From positions 310,001-374,000 of the forward strand of contig NC_016474.1 of the NCBI RefSeq assembly GCF_000226095.1: a stretch of 64,000 nt of DNA, given 5' to 3'. This document shows positions 9,437 through 20,501 of the stretch, piece by piece. The notes beneath the pieces are model-generated. The model did not search any database, was not told the DNA's origin, and saw only the letters and a program-made list of their open reading frames with translations. The position numbers were made by a program, and so were the translations under genes. How positions within the stretch are numbered: position 1 is the first letter of the stretch; every line of letters starts with the position of its first letter. The stretch is from Thermothelomyces thermophilus ATCC 42464 (taxonomy: Eukaryota > Ascomycota > Sordariomycetes > Sordariales > Chaetomiaceae).

Positions 9437-11880
9437 TCAGGTGGCCACTCGAGAAGTGAGCGCCGACGTCTGGAACGTCATCGACATTCCTGCGCCCGTG
9501 CCCCTCGCAGTTGCCGCCCCGCCGTTACTCTCGCTGCCCCTCCTCTGCTGCTCGTATCCGTCATACCCAAGGTACCCACCATTCTGCCCATCCGACCCGT
9601 AGTCCCTCTCCAGATCCTCCAGATACCTCGGGCTATGATGCCTCACCGACGAGGTGAGCAGGTGGAGACCACGACATTGGCTGGCGACGCCCTGCCTGAC
9701 AAGGTTGCTGATGGACCGCTCACTGCCGTCGAAGACGTCGTAGGCGGAGATGACGGAGCGCTCGCTGACCAGCTTGCTCTGATCGAAGGCGCCCTGCTCG
9801 AGCAGCAGGACGGCGCAGCGCAGGTAGCGGGCCTCCATGTGGATGTCGGAGCGCACGTCGGTGCGCTGGATGGCGTACTTGACCAGCTGCAGCGGCGTGT
9901 TGCCGCAGTTGTTGAACACGTTGACCGATGCGCCCTTGGCGCAGAGAAACTGCACGGCCGGGACGAGCCCGAACTCGGCGGCGTAATGCAGCGCCGTGTT
10001 ACCCTCGGTATCGCGCTTGCTGAGGAAGCTCTGCATATCGAAATCGGCTGCCTTGGCGGCCGACTCCAAAACGTGCTCGAGTTTGGCCGTCAGCTCGGCG
10101 TCTGTAACCCCAGCCCTGCTGGCGGCGGCGCGGCGGAGGAGCTTCATGACGGGCGTGCGGCGGACATTCTGAGCGTTGCTCTCATTGGGGTCGAAGACGA
10201 GGCCGAGGGTGGGGACCTCGGTCGGGTGAATGGAGGCGAGGCTATCGGAACCGATGGTTGACGTGTCGGCGGTCGACGGGGCCTTGCCTTCGGAACCGAA
10301 CTCGGGAAGATAACGGCGGATGAACTCGACCTCGTCGCCAAAGATGCGGTGCAACTTTGGCGCGGCCTGCTCCAGATTCCGACGGACGCTGTGCCATAAC
10401 CGCTCGCCATTGGCCGACTTGTTGGCGACCAGAAAGCGGGCGGTGCCGTAGCCGACCTCCCTAAATACATAATATAGCGTCTCGATGGGGAAGGCCTTCT
10501 TCGCGACGAGGTGGTGCAAGAACGTGTGCTTGTCGACGTCTCTGTGGCAAAAGTCGAAGCCCCGCGCCCGCAGGGTGCGGATCAGGTTGAGGAAGGATAC
10601 CGGCCTCATGCGAGGGTTTTCCGGTGGGTCGTAGACATGGAGGAAGGTCTCGCCGCGATGATTGATCATCTGAACATCATCAGTGCGCTTTAGGATCATG
10701 AGAAGGATGGAGATGCGGGCGCCCCATCTCGCCGCCACGTGAAGCAGCGAGTTGCCGTACTTGTCCACCATGTTGGCCTCCTCCTCAGTGACGCGGAAGT
10801 GAGTAAAGTCGTAACCGTCCGTCTTTTGGGCGTCTATCGCTTTGGATAACCGCTCGTGCACGCACCCAGGGGGGCCGCGGCCGATACGGGCGGCGCAACA
10901 CATCCGGACCAGTGCAGCGTTGAGGTCCTCGGTTGTGGGGTTGACGGTCGAGTACTTGGACTTGAACAGGTTTCCCACGGCTGCCGCGCCGCTCGGTTTA
11001 GTAGGTTTCCGCGGCCTCTCTTGGAGCATCGCCAAGAACTCTTCGCGAGTCATCTTGCTGAGCGCCGTGTTGCCGCCGGACGGGTTGAAGTTGACGTTTT
11101 TGGAAGACGCGGAGGAAGAAGACCGCGCCAAGCTGGAGATTCCGGACGAGATGCTCGAGAGGACCGAGGCCCATGACCTGCGCTTGGCCGATTTCGTCGA
11201 GGGCGTCGTCGAGGATGCTCGAGAGGGCGACTTGTCCCGGTGGTTTGTGTCGGAAGAGCCGGTGCTGACGGCCTGCGGCGTGGACCCGGCAGATTCGGAC
11301 TGCTTGACCGTGGACGGGCTGTCGGTGCTGGGGCTTTCGGCGAAAAATCCGGCCTGCTGTTCGACTTGTTGTCGGTCAACCGACATGCGAGTTCCCACTG
11401 GCTCGAGCATGTCGTGGGCTATGGGATTGCGAGATTGTGCTTCGAGCCGCCTGCGGACCCTGCGATTCCTGATCCTCCGCTCTGCCCGCACCGACCTCAG
11501 AAACCGCACGCGCACCAGCATGGTGGCCAGATCCCGGGGCCTCCAGTCATCGATCCTGCGGTCAGGGAGGAGGTTCTTGAGATGCTTGTGCGAGTTGCGC
11601 TGCCTGTTCCCCCATTTCGTCCCAGAGCAATTAGCGACCGCTGTACTGCACGTTTTGTTGGGGGGGGGGGGGGGGGGGAGGGTTAGGTTGCGCACCTTGG
11701 ATCGAAGGAGCCATCTTTGAGGCGCTCGAGGATGCGAATGAGGGGCAGGCGCTCGCTCTGGGTGCAAACATAAAGCCGCAACAGTTTCTTCTGCTTGCCC
11801 GGCGGCCATGGTTTTTCTCGTCTCCCCCGCCGGGGAGCTGGCGGCGACACAGCACCGCCGGTGCTGGCCACGAGCTCCAT
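9437..11880 (-). CDS. Ankyrin-repeat protein with fungal N-terminal helical domain, about 797 aa
   Basis: There are two exons: 11880-11696 and 11645-9437. The 50-bp intron (11646-11695) has donor AAG|GTGCGC, branch CCTAAC, a 19-nt C tract and acceptor GTGCAG; the join is phase-consistent and the total is a multiple of three. The N-terminus (residues about 24-100: KKLLRLYVCTQ..., NSHKHLKNLLPD..., DLATMLVRVRFLRS) resembles a basic helical region placed before ankyrin repeats in many fungal proteins. A Ser/Thr-rich linker (about 120-240) follows. One ankyrin pair is at about 355-397 (GNSLLHVAARWG) and another at about 608-655 (EGNTALHYAAEFG, NNCGNTPLQLVKYAI). The tail is Gly/Ser-rich. No NACHT or kinase domain is visible. 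The role is probably protein-protein binding; nuclear action is a guess. The ATG at 11880 is the only start in the exon 1 frame. Confidence 0.85.
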
Positions 11881-12539
11881 CGTTCAAAGCTCAGTGCACC
11901 CGGTCCGACGGTGGGAAGCACAAGCAACTGACGCTCTCACGGCTCGTCTCGAATTCACTCGGTTCGGAATCGGTTCGATAACCGGCTTCGCAACGTGGGC
12001 AAACTCGTCGTAACAGGCGTGGGCGTGGGCGTGGGCGCGGGCGCGCAATGCCTTTGCTTCTGTTCGGCTACGTTATCGGTCATTCAATGTTGGGGATTGT
12101 CGGATCATGGCTACCGTTATCGACGATGACTATTCGCGGCGACTGCGTGGTGGCATAGTGGCATGACGATTGACGCTTTCGGGAGCGGCAGCTGTTTTAA
12201 GAGGTCAGCTCCGGGGGGGCAGGCTCAGCGAAACCACTGGGTTTTGGTCCGGGCATCGTTCGCGGGGGGGGGGGCGTCTCCTTCCCCAATTGGTTCTAGA
12301 AGGTGTCCACGGCCAATCGCTGGGCATCAGGTATCCCGCTCCAACTAGCTCCCACTCGTTCCCACTTGCCATCCCCGGACGAAGCGATCCCCGGACCCTG
12401 GGATTGCAATTTCCACTCGCGAGAATGGACAACGGTGAACAAAACAAAAAGCCCTGGTGCGCTGAGCATCTCCGTGGTCGTTGCTGTTACATGTTACAGC
12501 ACTGCATTGTCACGGCCAGCGGGACGGGCATTGCGAGGG

Positions 12540-12551
12540 TACACTAGTGTA
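12540..12551. repeat. Palindrome TACACTAGTGTA
   Basis: A perfect 12-bp palindrome, repeated as the core of the one at 13213-13226. Confidence 0.6.
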
Positions 12552-13212
12552 GGCGAGAGGAGCATCCATGGGACGGGCCATGGTTGAAGGGTCTGCCCTC
12601 TCTGTTTCCTCGGGCGGGGCCTGACTCGAGCCGGAAAATAGGGATCAATTGCTGGGGCCATTCAGAAATAGTTATCGTACATACAATAGCTATCGGCACA
12701 TTCGTTCCTATCGCCTACAGAGCCCGAAGCAGAAAGGGAATGCCCAGAGCATACTTCCGTTGTTTTTCGGATACGCACAGTCGTACCAATTGTATGTCTG
12801 TACTGGATTACACTACGAAGTACGGATTACACGGCAGATTCCACACACGCTGGGACGCAGAACGATGGTCCCGCCAACACGCAGGGGCCATCTTTGGTCG
12901 CAACAGAATAGCGATGGCAGGCCTTCCATCCATGACCAGTGATTGACAAAGCGACTAGAACGAAGAAGGCAAAAGCAGCGAGCGAGGGATGGGCGGGCCG
13001 ACAAGAGGTTCCTGCCAGCTGCCAGCTATATCGGCCGCCTGGTCAAGGGAAGGCAACTTATCCAATCGCGGATCGCGGATTGCATTGCTGCGCCCCACAT
13101 AGCCCGAGCGCAATGCAAGCCGTTGCCCAATCCCAACCAAATTCTCCTTTTGGCTGGAACTGTCATCCATCCAGAGGTGCCTTATTCGTAGTGTACACTT
13201 CACTGCACTAGG

Positions 13213-13226
13213 GTACACTAGTGTAC
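13213..13226. repeat. Palindrome GTACACTAGTGTAC in a TAGTGTAC cluster
   Basis: A perfect 14-bp palindrome. Within 60 bases on either side are further TAGTGTACAC and GTACTAGTAGTGTAC words, which makes this a dense local cluster. Confidence 0.65.
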
Positions 13227-14740
13227 CGTACTAGTAGTGTACACTAGGGGACGGCAGCCCGGAACGAATGACCCGCATGAGCCCCCTGGCAGCAGCGACC
13301 GAGTCTCAGGTTGCAACCGCCGATCGGGGATTTCTTTCGCCTTTTCGCTGCCGGACCGGCATTGTCGACCGACCGTCCGGCGTCCCCATCCCGTCGGAAC
13401 ACTCCGATCGTGAGGTTCTGCGCACGGGTTATTTTTCTCCTTCGTGTATCAGAGGCTTACACTAGCGGCGCCCTTGTGGGGGCAGTTGCAACAAGCAGAC
13501 GCAGGTACGGATGCACGACCTAGTCTGTAGTGTACCGGCAGCCGGCAGTCACTACAAACGGATCGTCTCCACAAGGGCACCTTTTTGCACAATTCGGGCT
13601 GCACGGTTGGTCCCGTCAACAAAAGCGAGATGCGCGCGTTCAAAACGCGCGGTCAAGTCCTGCATCAACCTTCTACAAGGGCCGCCAAACAACAAACGGT
13701 TTACACTAACGAACTTAGTGTACATCCGGATTACTGCAAGCAGTGTATTACATAACCAAGCCAACGTCGGCCGAACTTTGTAGTTACTCGCACCCTGGTC
13801 TCATCCGCAGCAAGCTACACTACCTGTGGCCCTGGTCGTTCGTCAGCTTCGTGCCGAACCCTGGGGTGACGAGATTCTATAGCCTTGGCCGCATGGAAAA
13901 GAAGTCTCAAGTACACTACACTACGGAGCTGCCGAATACACTACGCCCTTGGATATCGCGAAGCGTTTAGCAACAGGGATCCCGGTCGTTATCTCGAGAT
14001 GCCTCGCCTGTGTGGGGCCATCGATGCTACGAGTCGAGCCGAGACTCTCCTGATTTAAAGGCTAGCATTGACGAATGGTCATTGCCCCCTACAACTCATA
14101 GATCGATATCGCCACCCTGCAGACAAAAAAAGAAGAAAGGGGGGGGGGGAAAGCCATTCGCGAGCGGCTGTGCCTTAAGCTAGCATCCACAATGTGGAAC
14201 GGGACGGGACGGATACCGCGGCATTCGAATCTCTCGACTCGTGCGCCATGAACTAGTTATCTCGGACGACATGCAGAGCTTAACTTAATATTGCGAGCAG
14301 TCGCCAAACTCGGCTCGCAGGACGGTTAACGTTTTTCTTGTTCGATTGCTGCAGTGGACAGCCGTCCCGTCCCCTCGCGCGCTTCTACGCAGGCAATCGA
14401 TTAACAGGTACGGTCATCAGGCCTGAAACGTGTTATGTCGAGACAATTGGCAGTGGAGGCTTTTTGGGCGTTTCTCGTATACTGCGTACGTTGCAAAGTA
14501 ATCGGTGGGGTCGCCACGCGAGGTGCCGGACCATCGGGATAACGATCTCGTATCGGGTGGTGCCCTGTTAAGGTCTATTATAGCTCTGTTTGCGCTCTTT
14601 AACCCTTCTCTGCTCCTCTTGCTGGTTTTGTCCCAACCACGCTCGCTTCCAGTCGCTCGTTCACTGTCAACTTTGAACATCTTCCTTCGTTACTCAACAC
14701 CAAATTTATAATCCAACCGCCCAGGACAAAATAGGTCAAA

Positions 14741-15379
14741 ATGCGCGCCCAGATTGCCACCCTCCTGGCGCTCGCCGCCCCGCTCTACGCTATCGAGATC
14801 ACGTCGCCGTCCAAGAACGACGTAGTGGACCCTTCCAAGGGCGTGACCGTCAAGTGGACCACTGTCAGCACCGATCCGGACCGCGCGCACCTCGTGCTGG
14901 TCAACATGGCAGCTGGCCACACCCCTTTCACCAAGGACCTCGGCGAGGTGGACCTGTCGACTGGCAGCTACACCGTCAAGGAGAAGGACATTCCCAACGA
15001 CGGCGGCTACCAGTTCAACTTTGAGAGCGACGAGCCCCAGAACACGGGGATCCTTGCCCAGTCGGCGCAGTTCGAGGTCAAGTCGTCGTCGTCGGCCCAG
15101 GATGAAGACGAGAAGTCCTCCTCCTCCGCCGCCTCTGCCTCCACCACCGTCCAGAGCGTGACGTCCGCCGACACCAGCACCGGCTCCGAGACCACCGTCA
15201 CCGGTACCGCCACCACCCTGACCACCTCCACCGGCAGCGCCTCCGAGACCACCGGTGCGTCCAGGACCGCGTCCGCCTCTTCTGTTACCAGCACCGCCGC
15301 TGCCGCCCCGACTGGCATGGCCGCCCACAGCGGCAGCCTGTTCGCCTTGATGGTCGGCGCCGCTGCTGTCCTTGCTTAA
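14741..15379 (+). CDS. Kre9/Knh1-like Ser/Thr-rich GPI-anchored cell-wall protein, 212 aa
   Basis: This is a single-exon gene. Residues 1-17 form a signal peptide (MRAQIATLLALAAPLYA). Residues about 18-110 match the Kre9/Knh1 N-terminal family: it opens IEITSPSKNDVVDPSKGVTVKWTTV, then has an immunoglobulin-like run of strands with LVNMAAG, GSYTVKEKDIPN and YQFNF. Residues about 115-190 are almost entirely Ser, Thr and Ala, a mucin-like stalk expected to be heavily O-mannosylated. The C-terminus (SGSLFALMVGAAAVLA) is a hydrophobic GPI-attachment tail. Fungal members sit at the plasma membrane or cell wall, and Kre9 itself is needed for beta-1,6-glucan assembly. The exact role here is inferred. 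Length and layout are normal for the family, and the ATG follows a typical leader (GGTCAAAATG). Confidence 0.9.
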   Translation: MRAQIATLLALAAPLYAIEITSPSKNDVVDPSKGVTVKWTTVSTDPDRAHLVLVNMAAGHTPFTKDLGEVDLSTGSYTVKEKDIPNDGGYQFNFESDEPQNTGILAQSAQFEVKSSSSAQDEDEKSSSSAASASTTVQSVTSADTSTGSETTVTGTATTLTTSTGSASETTGASRTASASSVTSTAAAAPTGMAAHSGSLFALMVGAAAVLA

Positions 15380-16919
15380 ATAGAGGACATTGGGCAAAGG
15401 AAGCAGTGTATCATCGGGCGTCAAAGGCTAGGGAACGAATTATGGACGAGAAATTGGGTCGGTGTTTCAAACTCGAGATGGGAAATGACGATCCATGTAG
15501 GAACGTTTTTTTTTCTTCTTTCCTTCTTTCCTTTCCCCTTGTTGTTATTCGGCTCGGCACATGGCGAAAGGGGAACTACAAAGATATAGAGGGTTAGAAA
15601 TTAAGGGTACAAACACGTGGGATTTTCCTAGATCTTTGGGCCGGTCTCGGCTGTGACAAAGTCTCTTTTTTTTTTTTCTGTCCTCTGGGTGCGACTGCCA
15701 GTGTGATGACACGGCTGGCTTGGACATGTTTCTCGTCCACAAGATTTGCTACCAGGGGGCTACGCAGCATCTGGCCAAGTGAGGTTTAGGGAAATGTACC
15801 CGTGAGAAATCGGCGAAAGTTGTACCATAGCTCAAGTGTTGTGGTTGTACTTCATACATCCGGATCAATCACATACAATACAAGTACTTCCTACTCCGTA
15901 TAGCCTTGTCACGTTTTCGGGCAGGCCGAATGTTGGCTGTTGTTCTTGGTTCGTGTACGTACTACAGTCCCAAAGGGATATATCTCCCGGATTCTCGGTA
16001 CCGCAATTGCCTTGTCTCACATCCTGGTCAGACAGGGCACGCAGCCAATGTATCAGCGGTCCAGATGCCGAAGCAGACATTTCCACCGATTGGTCGAACC
16101 AGAGCTAGCCGGTGAATGAATGTCAGCTTCAGCTCTGCATATTACCTCGGGACTAGGCTAGACTGCGCCAGCACAGCGGGGAACAGAGGAGGATCGACGC
16201 AAGACGTGCAAAACGTGGACAGTAGATCGCGGGTGAGTTTGTCCCCATGTCTCGGTTTCCTCAATCTGCGAAACTTCTAGAGTCCAAGCCACCCGCTGCC
16301 TTAAACTCTGCAATGCAACCATGTGTGTGAGTGTGTGTAAGTACAGTACAAGACGGGATTTGACGCAGTGTGTACGGAGCTGATGTAACCTACACCACTA
16401 TACAAGCGTTGATCGCTTCCTAGGTTGCGAGGTGTGATGCTTAGTGTGCTGTGCAAACGTACATCTAGATTTGGAAAGACCATAATAGTACGTTTGTTTT
16501 TCTCCATTACTTACTTCCCGCTCGGCGTGGTCCAGAATCTCCAATTCTACTGCCGGCCCGCGCCTAGAACGATGGAGACTCGCCGACTTGGTGCATGAGA
16601 CAAGTCGGCGACCAAAAGGTCCCGATGATGCACGTGGGATATCCCTGTCAAGATCGGGCACGCTGCGTTATCGGGCTTCAAATCAACGACAACTATCGTG
16701 AATAGTGTTTACTGTCTTGCCTAGTAAGAAGAAAAAAGGAAAAAAAAGACAGGGTTGTTTTCATACCAATGGTCGAGACGTGCCTACATCCTCTGCCCGT
16801 GCCAGATACGCGATGATGTGAGGGGTTCATTAAGGGGCGCATTCATCATGTCGAGGCAAGCTAGGTGCTGCATGTGCTGGATAATTAAGTCAAACAAGAG
16901 AAGAGCAATAAAAAAAAGG
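15380..16919. other. Intergenic, no gene seen
   Basis: It contains the 3' UTR of the Kre9-like gene, T-rich tracts near 15507-15540 and 15665-15680, and scattered GTAC-containing words. No reading frame here has the composition of a real gene. Confidence 0.45.
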
Positions 16920-17579
16920 CTACATGGGCCGTAGGCATTCTCTGTTCTCAAAGGAGGCGAAGATATATGCCCTCTTAAACACGGAAAGCCGCTCGCGCTT
17001 TAGCGGAAACACAAGGGGCGGGGCTAAGCCGACGCCGACATATTCGCGCGGTTCTTCTGCTTTCCCATCGTCCGGATCTGGCTCTTCACGCGCCGTGGCA
17101 GGCGGAGACTCAGGAGTCGATCCCTCGGAGGGGGATGATTCGCCTTCCCCCGTCTTCTCGCACTCCGAACTCCCCTCGCACGGAACCTGCTCGCTGGACC
17201 CTCTGGATCTTATCTCATCGGCATACCAGTCCCAGATCCCGTCCGAGTTGGCGGCCGCCTGCGCTTGCCCGTCCTCTCTTTGCCCTTCCTCCTCTTCCTC
17301 GTCCTTGCTGGGTAGGAAAAGCCAAGCGATGGAACTCTGGTCAGAACCGGGGTCTTCGTCATGGTTGTCAAAAAAAAGTGGCACGCCACATTCCAGATCG
17401 GATTCCACGCAGCCGAACAGGCTGGAACAGGGGGGGGCTCCCAGGATATTGGCCGCCGCCTCATCTTCCGCGCAGTACGAGCCCGGTGCGCCCCGTGAGC
17501 CTGGGGGGGAGACCTCGGTCAGCCAGGTCAAGGGGTCCACAAGCAGACCCGACAAGGCCAGATGGTCCTTTTTCTTCAT
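16920..17579 (-). CDS. Acidic hypothetical protein, 219 aa
   Basis: This is an open frame from ATG at 17579 to TAG at 16920 with protein-like composition. It is rich in Glu, Asp, Ser and Pro, with acidic runs (KDEEEEEGQREDGQ) and short hydrophobic patches (SSIAWLFLP, IWDWYADEI, GVGLAPPLVFPLKRE). There is no signal peptide or recognised domain. The predicted leader is purine-rich (AAGGAGAAAAAGGAGACATG), as often seen in fungi. The product is probably disordered. The opposite strand is also open over most of this stretch, a warning that part of the openness is due to GC bias. It could be a lone gene or the last exon of a longer minus-strand gene extending toward 18.3 kb. Confidence 0.45.
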   Translation of the reverse strand: MKKKDHLALSGLLVDPLTWLTEVSPPGSRGAPGSYCAEDEAAANILGAPPCSSLFGCVESDLECGVPLFFDNHDEDPGSDQSSIAWLFLPSKDEEEEEGQREDGQAQAAANSDGIWDWYADEIRSRGSSEQVPCEGSSECEKTGEGESSPSEGSTPESPPATAREEPDPDDGKAEEPREYVGVGLAPPLVFPLKRERLSVFKRAYIFASFENRECLRPM

Positions 17580-18200
17580 GTCTCCTTTTTCTCCTTGATG
17601 ATCAGCTTTGAGTGGTCAGTTTGCTGGGCGAAATCGGTGCCTGGAGCGAATTTTCATTCATCATGATGACAGGCGGCCTTGGTTGATATGTGTGTGCGAC
17701 TTACTCGAGGCTGCAGGCTCACTGACAAAGCTATTGTTTTCGAACAAGGCAGTCCTTTGGACATTTGATTCGTGTTTCCCAAGGCCGAAGGGAACAAGAG
17801 GATTGTTCATCTAGTAGCTGAGAGAGCCGAGCCCATTGTCTGGCAGCACAAAGGGAACTTTGGAGCTCATAGACTTCTCCCTCGGCTAATAAAGACATGG
17901 CATTGTTGGGTGATGGTGGCCGGACGAACAGAGTAAAACTTTGAGAAGGTGGACACGCGCTTGCCTTGGCTGCTTTCACTGCTGATTCCATTGCTGCTTA
18001 TATTGCTGCTGCTCCGTGAATGCCCGGGAACCAGACCTGCTTCAGGTTGGTGGTGCTGTCCGGGAGGCGCTCCCACAGTGACGGGCGAAAGGCGTGACGC
18101 GACTCGTCGAGGGCCAGCGCTTGGAATGAACGCATTCTCTACCTTGTTGGAGATTTTGGTGTTGGTGAAGACCCATGTGCAGTCCTGTTTGTTAGTCCTT

Positions 18201-18205
<5 letters not shown>

Positions 18206-18231
<26 letters not shown>
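18206..18231. repeat. (CA)n microsatellite
   Basis: About 13 CA units in a row. Confidence 0.9.
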
Positions 18232-18959
18232 CATAGCGCCATTGCTCAGGGGTAGGTAACGTGGTGTATTAGTGGAGAAAAAAAAGACTGGGGAAGACCT
18301 GCGGAGCATCACGCTACCCACGGGACCGGGATACGGCAGCAGGGCTCAGATCTTGGCACGCCCAGCCAGGAGGAAGCATCAAAAAACCTAGGAGGTCAAG
18401 TGCAGGCCAAGTGGAATGCCATCGTTCCTGCAAGGAGGTTGTTCGTCCACCACCCTTCGCCGCATCGTGGAAGGACTGTGGCTGCGAATCTCACATGCAG
18501 TTCGAGGTAGTGCGGATCTGCGAACGGAATCACAGAACTTTGTCTCGGGTAGTCCGCTCAGAGACAGGCCCCCCCGCTGCCGGCGCCAGTCTGCGCCTGA
18601 CACGACTGCCAACCTAATCTCGATCCCGGACCGACGCAGAAATTTCCAAGGACCTCAGGTATCCCCCGAATCCCAACGAGCTACAAAACCGGACGCTCTT
18701 TCAAGGCATTGTTGTTCCCCAGGACTCGTGTCTGGAGGGAGAGGAGTGATAAGGAAAATGAAAAGGACACCCCCAATGTCAGCATAACTCTATAATCAAT
18801 GAGAGGAGTTTGAAACCCTCCCAGACTCTAAAGCTAGTAATCAATCGTGTCTATTGTTGAAAAAGGGCAGAGCTGTCAACTGAGTCTCACGTCAGGTGTT
18901 ATTACTACCCACAAAGGAAGGGGAAGGGGCTGATTAGAGGCTATGAATATCACTCAGAC

Positions 18960-18979
18960 GTATGTACGTCCGTACATAC
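18960..18979. repeat. Palindrome GTATGTAC-GTCC-GTACATAC
   Basis: A perfect 8-bp inverted repeat with a 4-nt centre, of the same arm type as 1345, 6661 and 58563. Confidence 0.65.
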
Positions 18980-19192
18980 CAGACTGGGCAAACATCGCGT
19001 ACGGCTGGCTAGGCGCTCTCACCTCCACGAGCGTTGTGCGCAGCCGGCTGAGCAATCAAATCAGCCTTGGTCAATCCTCGGCATCTCAGAGACCTCGAGG
19101 CAGCCTAAGTAATAGTCGTAATAGTAGTAGTGGTGCTGGTGGTGCTGGTGCTAGTGGCTAATTAGTGTATTTACAACAACCGAAATCATGTT

Positions 19193-20501
19193 CTACAAGG
19201 GGGGCGTGTCATTAAACTCGTCCAACAGGCCCGGAGGCACCCGCAGGCCGGCGATCCCGACGTCCTCGATCCAGCCCCTGATGACCCGCTCCTCCCCGCT
19301 GCTCACGCTGACGTGAAGCGCCCCGACGTTCTCCTCGAGGTACTTGACGTTCTTGGTCCCCGGGATGGGGATCACGTCGGGTCCCTGGGCCAGCAGCCAG
19401 GCCATGGCCAGCTGCCCCGGCATGCAGCCCTTCTGGGCGGCCAGCTGCTTGAACCGGGCGACCAGCTCGAGGTTCTTGGGGAAGTTCTCCTTGCTGAAGC
19501 GCGGGAGGAGCCGCCGCAGGTCGCCGGGCTCGAAGTCGTCGGGTGACCGGATCTGGCCGGTCAAGAAGCCGCGCCCGAGCGGCGAGTAGGCGAACACGGA
19601 CACGCCCAGCTCCCGACAGGCCGCCAGCACGTGGCCGCTCTCGGGCCCTTCGATGTCGAGCGCCCAGGGGGAGTACTCGACCTGGTAGGCGTGCACGGGG
19701 CCCACGGCACAGGCCCGCCGGAGCGTGGCCGCCGAGCAGGCCGAGATGCCAATGTACTTGATCTTGCCCTCTCTTTTGTCATGGAAACGGGTATTAGAAC
19801 TGGTTAGCGTCATACACTCATGTAGTAAAGATAAAAAAAGAAAAAAAAGAAAAGCGAGAAAAAGGGGGTTTTTTAAGGGGGGGGGTGGACACACTCCTTC
19901 AGTTTGACCAGCTCGGCCATGGTCTTCTCAATAGGCGTCTTCCCGTCCACGCGATGGACGTAGTACAGGTCGATGGAGTCGACGCCGAGTCTCCGCAGGC
20001 TCTTCTCGCACCGGGCCCGGCAGTACTCGGGCGAGCTGTCGATGACCAGGCCGCGGCTGCCGTCGGCGCGCACGCCCGGCGACAGCCCGAACTTGGTGGC
20101 CAGGAAGACGTCGGCTCGGCGTTCCGGGTGCAGGGCGAACCACTTGCCCACCAGATCCTCGCTGTCGCCGTACATGTCGGCCGAGTCCCAGTTGGTGCAC
20201 CCGAGCTCCCACGCGCGGTCGAGCACCCGGAGCCGCTCCTCGTCGGACCTGCATTTTATTCGCGACGGTCAGAATCCGTTCGTCCATCGTCCAGGGATGG
20301 AGGAGCAAAGGCGGTCCGTTCCCGGTGCATAATTAGAATGTAATTACATAATCGAGGCATGGAGACAGTGGCTTGTACGTATAATACTCACCCTACTGAT
20401 CCGTAGGCGGTACTCAACCCCATGAGGCCGAATCCGAGAGCCGTGATTTCAGGGCCATCTTTGCCCAACTTACGTGTTGGTAGCTTTGCCGGGGGTGCCA
20501 T
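19193..20501 (-). CDS. Aldo/keto reductase, 347 aa
   Basis: There are three exons: 20501-20392, 20248-19895 and 19772-19193. The introns are 143 bp (donor GG|GTGAGT, acceptor AAATGCAG) and 122 bp (donor GA|GTGTGT, branch GCTAAC, acceptor CAAAAG); phases agree and the total is a multiple of three. The protein is an NADPH-dependent oxidoreductase of the AKR (TIM-barrel) superfamily, cytosolic, closest in style to yeast YakC/plant AKR4-like enzymes that reduce aldehydes or ketones. Visible signatures are KLGKDGPEITALGFGLMGLS at the start, WDSADMYG (catalytic D58 and Y63), ATKFG (K89), YVHR (H135), EGKIKYIGIS, QVEYSPWALDIEGP, AYSPLGRGFLTG and PIPGTKNVKYLEEN. All four catalytic residues are present. 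Length is normal. The substrate cannot be told from sequence. Confidence 0.95.

Larger units (their letters stand above)
11881..14740. other. Gene-poor interval rich in short palindromes
   Basis: No protein gene is supported. It contains GC-rich direct repeats (GTGGGCGTGGGC near 12020), an exact GTACGGATTAC at 12820-12830, and many TAGTGTAC/GTACACTA words between 12537 and 13940. The last 200 bases before 14741 are the promoter and leader of the Kre9-like gene, with a CT-rich stretch (CTCCTCTTGCTGG) and a CAACACCAAATTTATAATCC leader. Confidence 0.45.
17580..19192. other. Intergenic or possible extra exons on the minus strand
   Basis: A plausible minus-strand exon lies around 18190-17870. It has a CTAACAAACAG branch and acceptor followed by a frame reading CTWVFTNTKISNKVENAF and a Ser-rich stretch. 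I cannot join it to a start or to the 16920-17579 frame with confidence. A (CA)n tract lies at 18206-18231 and a palindrome at 18960-18979. Nothing else is supported. Confidence 0.3.

Noticed and set aside
9410-11720. Long plus-strand open frames opposite the ankyrin gene
   Set aside because: They are shadows of the GC-rich minus-strand coding sequence. The minus strand has ankyrin motifs and a good intron.
18206-18231. CRISPR-like or tandem array
   Set aside because: It is only a CA dinucleotide microsatellite. No spaced direct repeats are present anywhere in the window.
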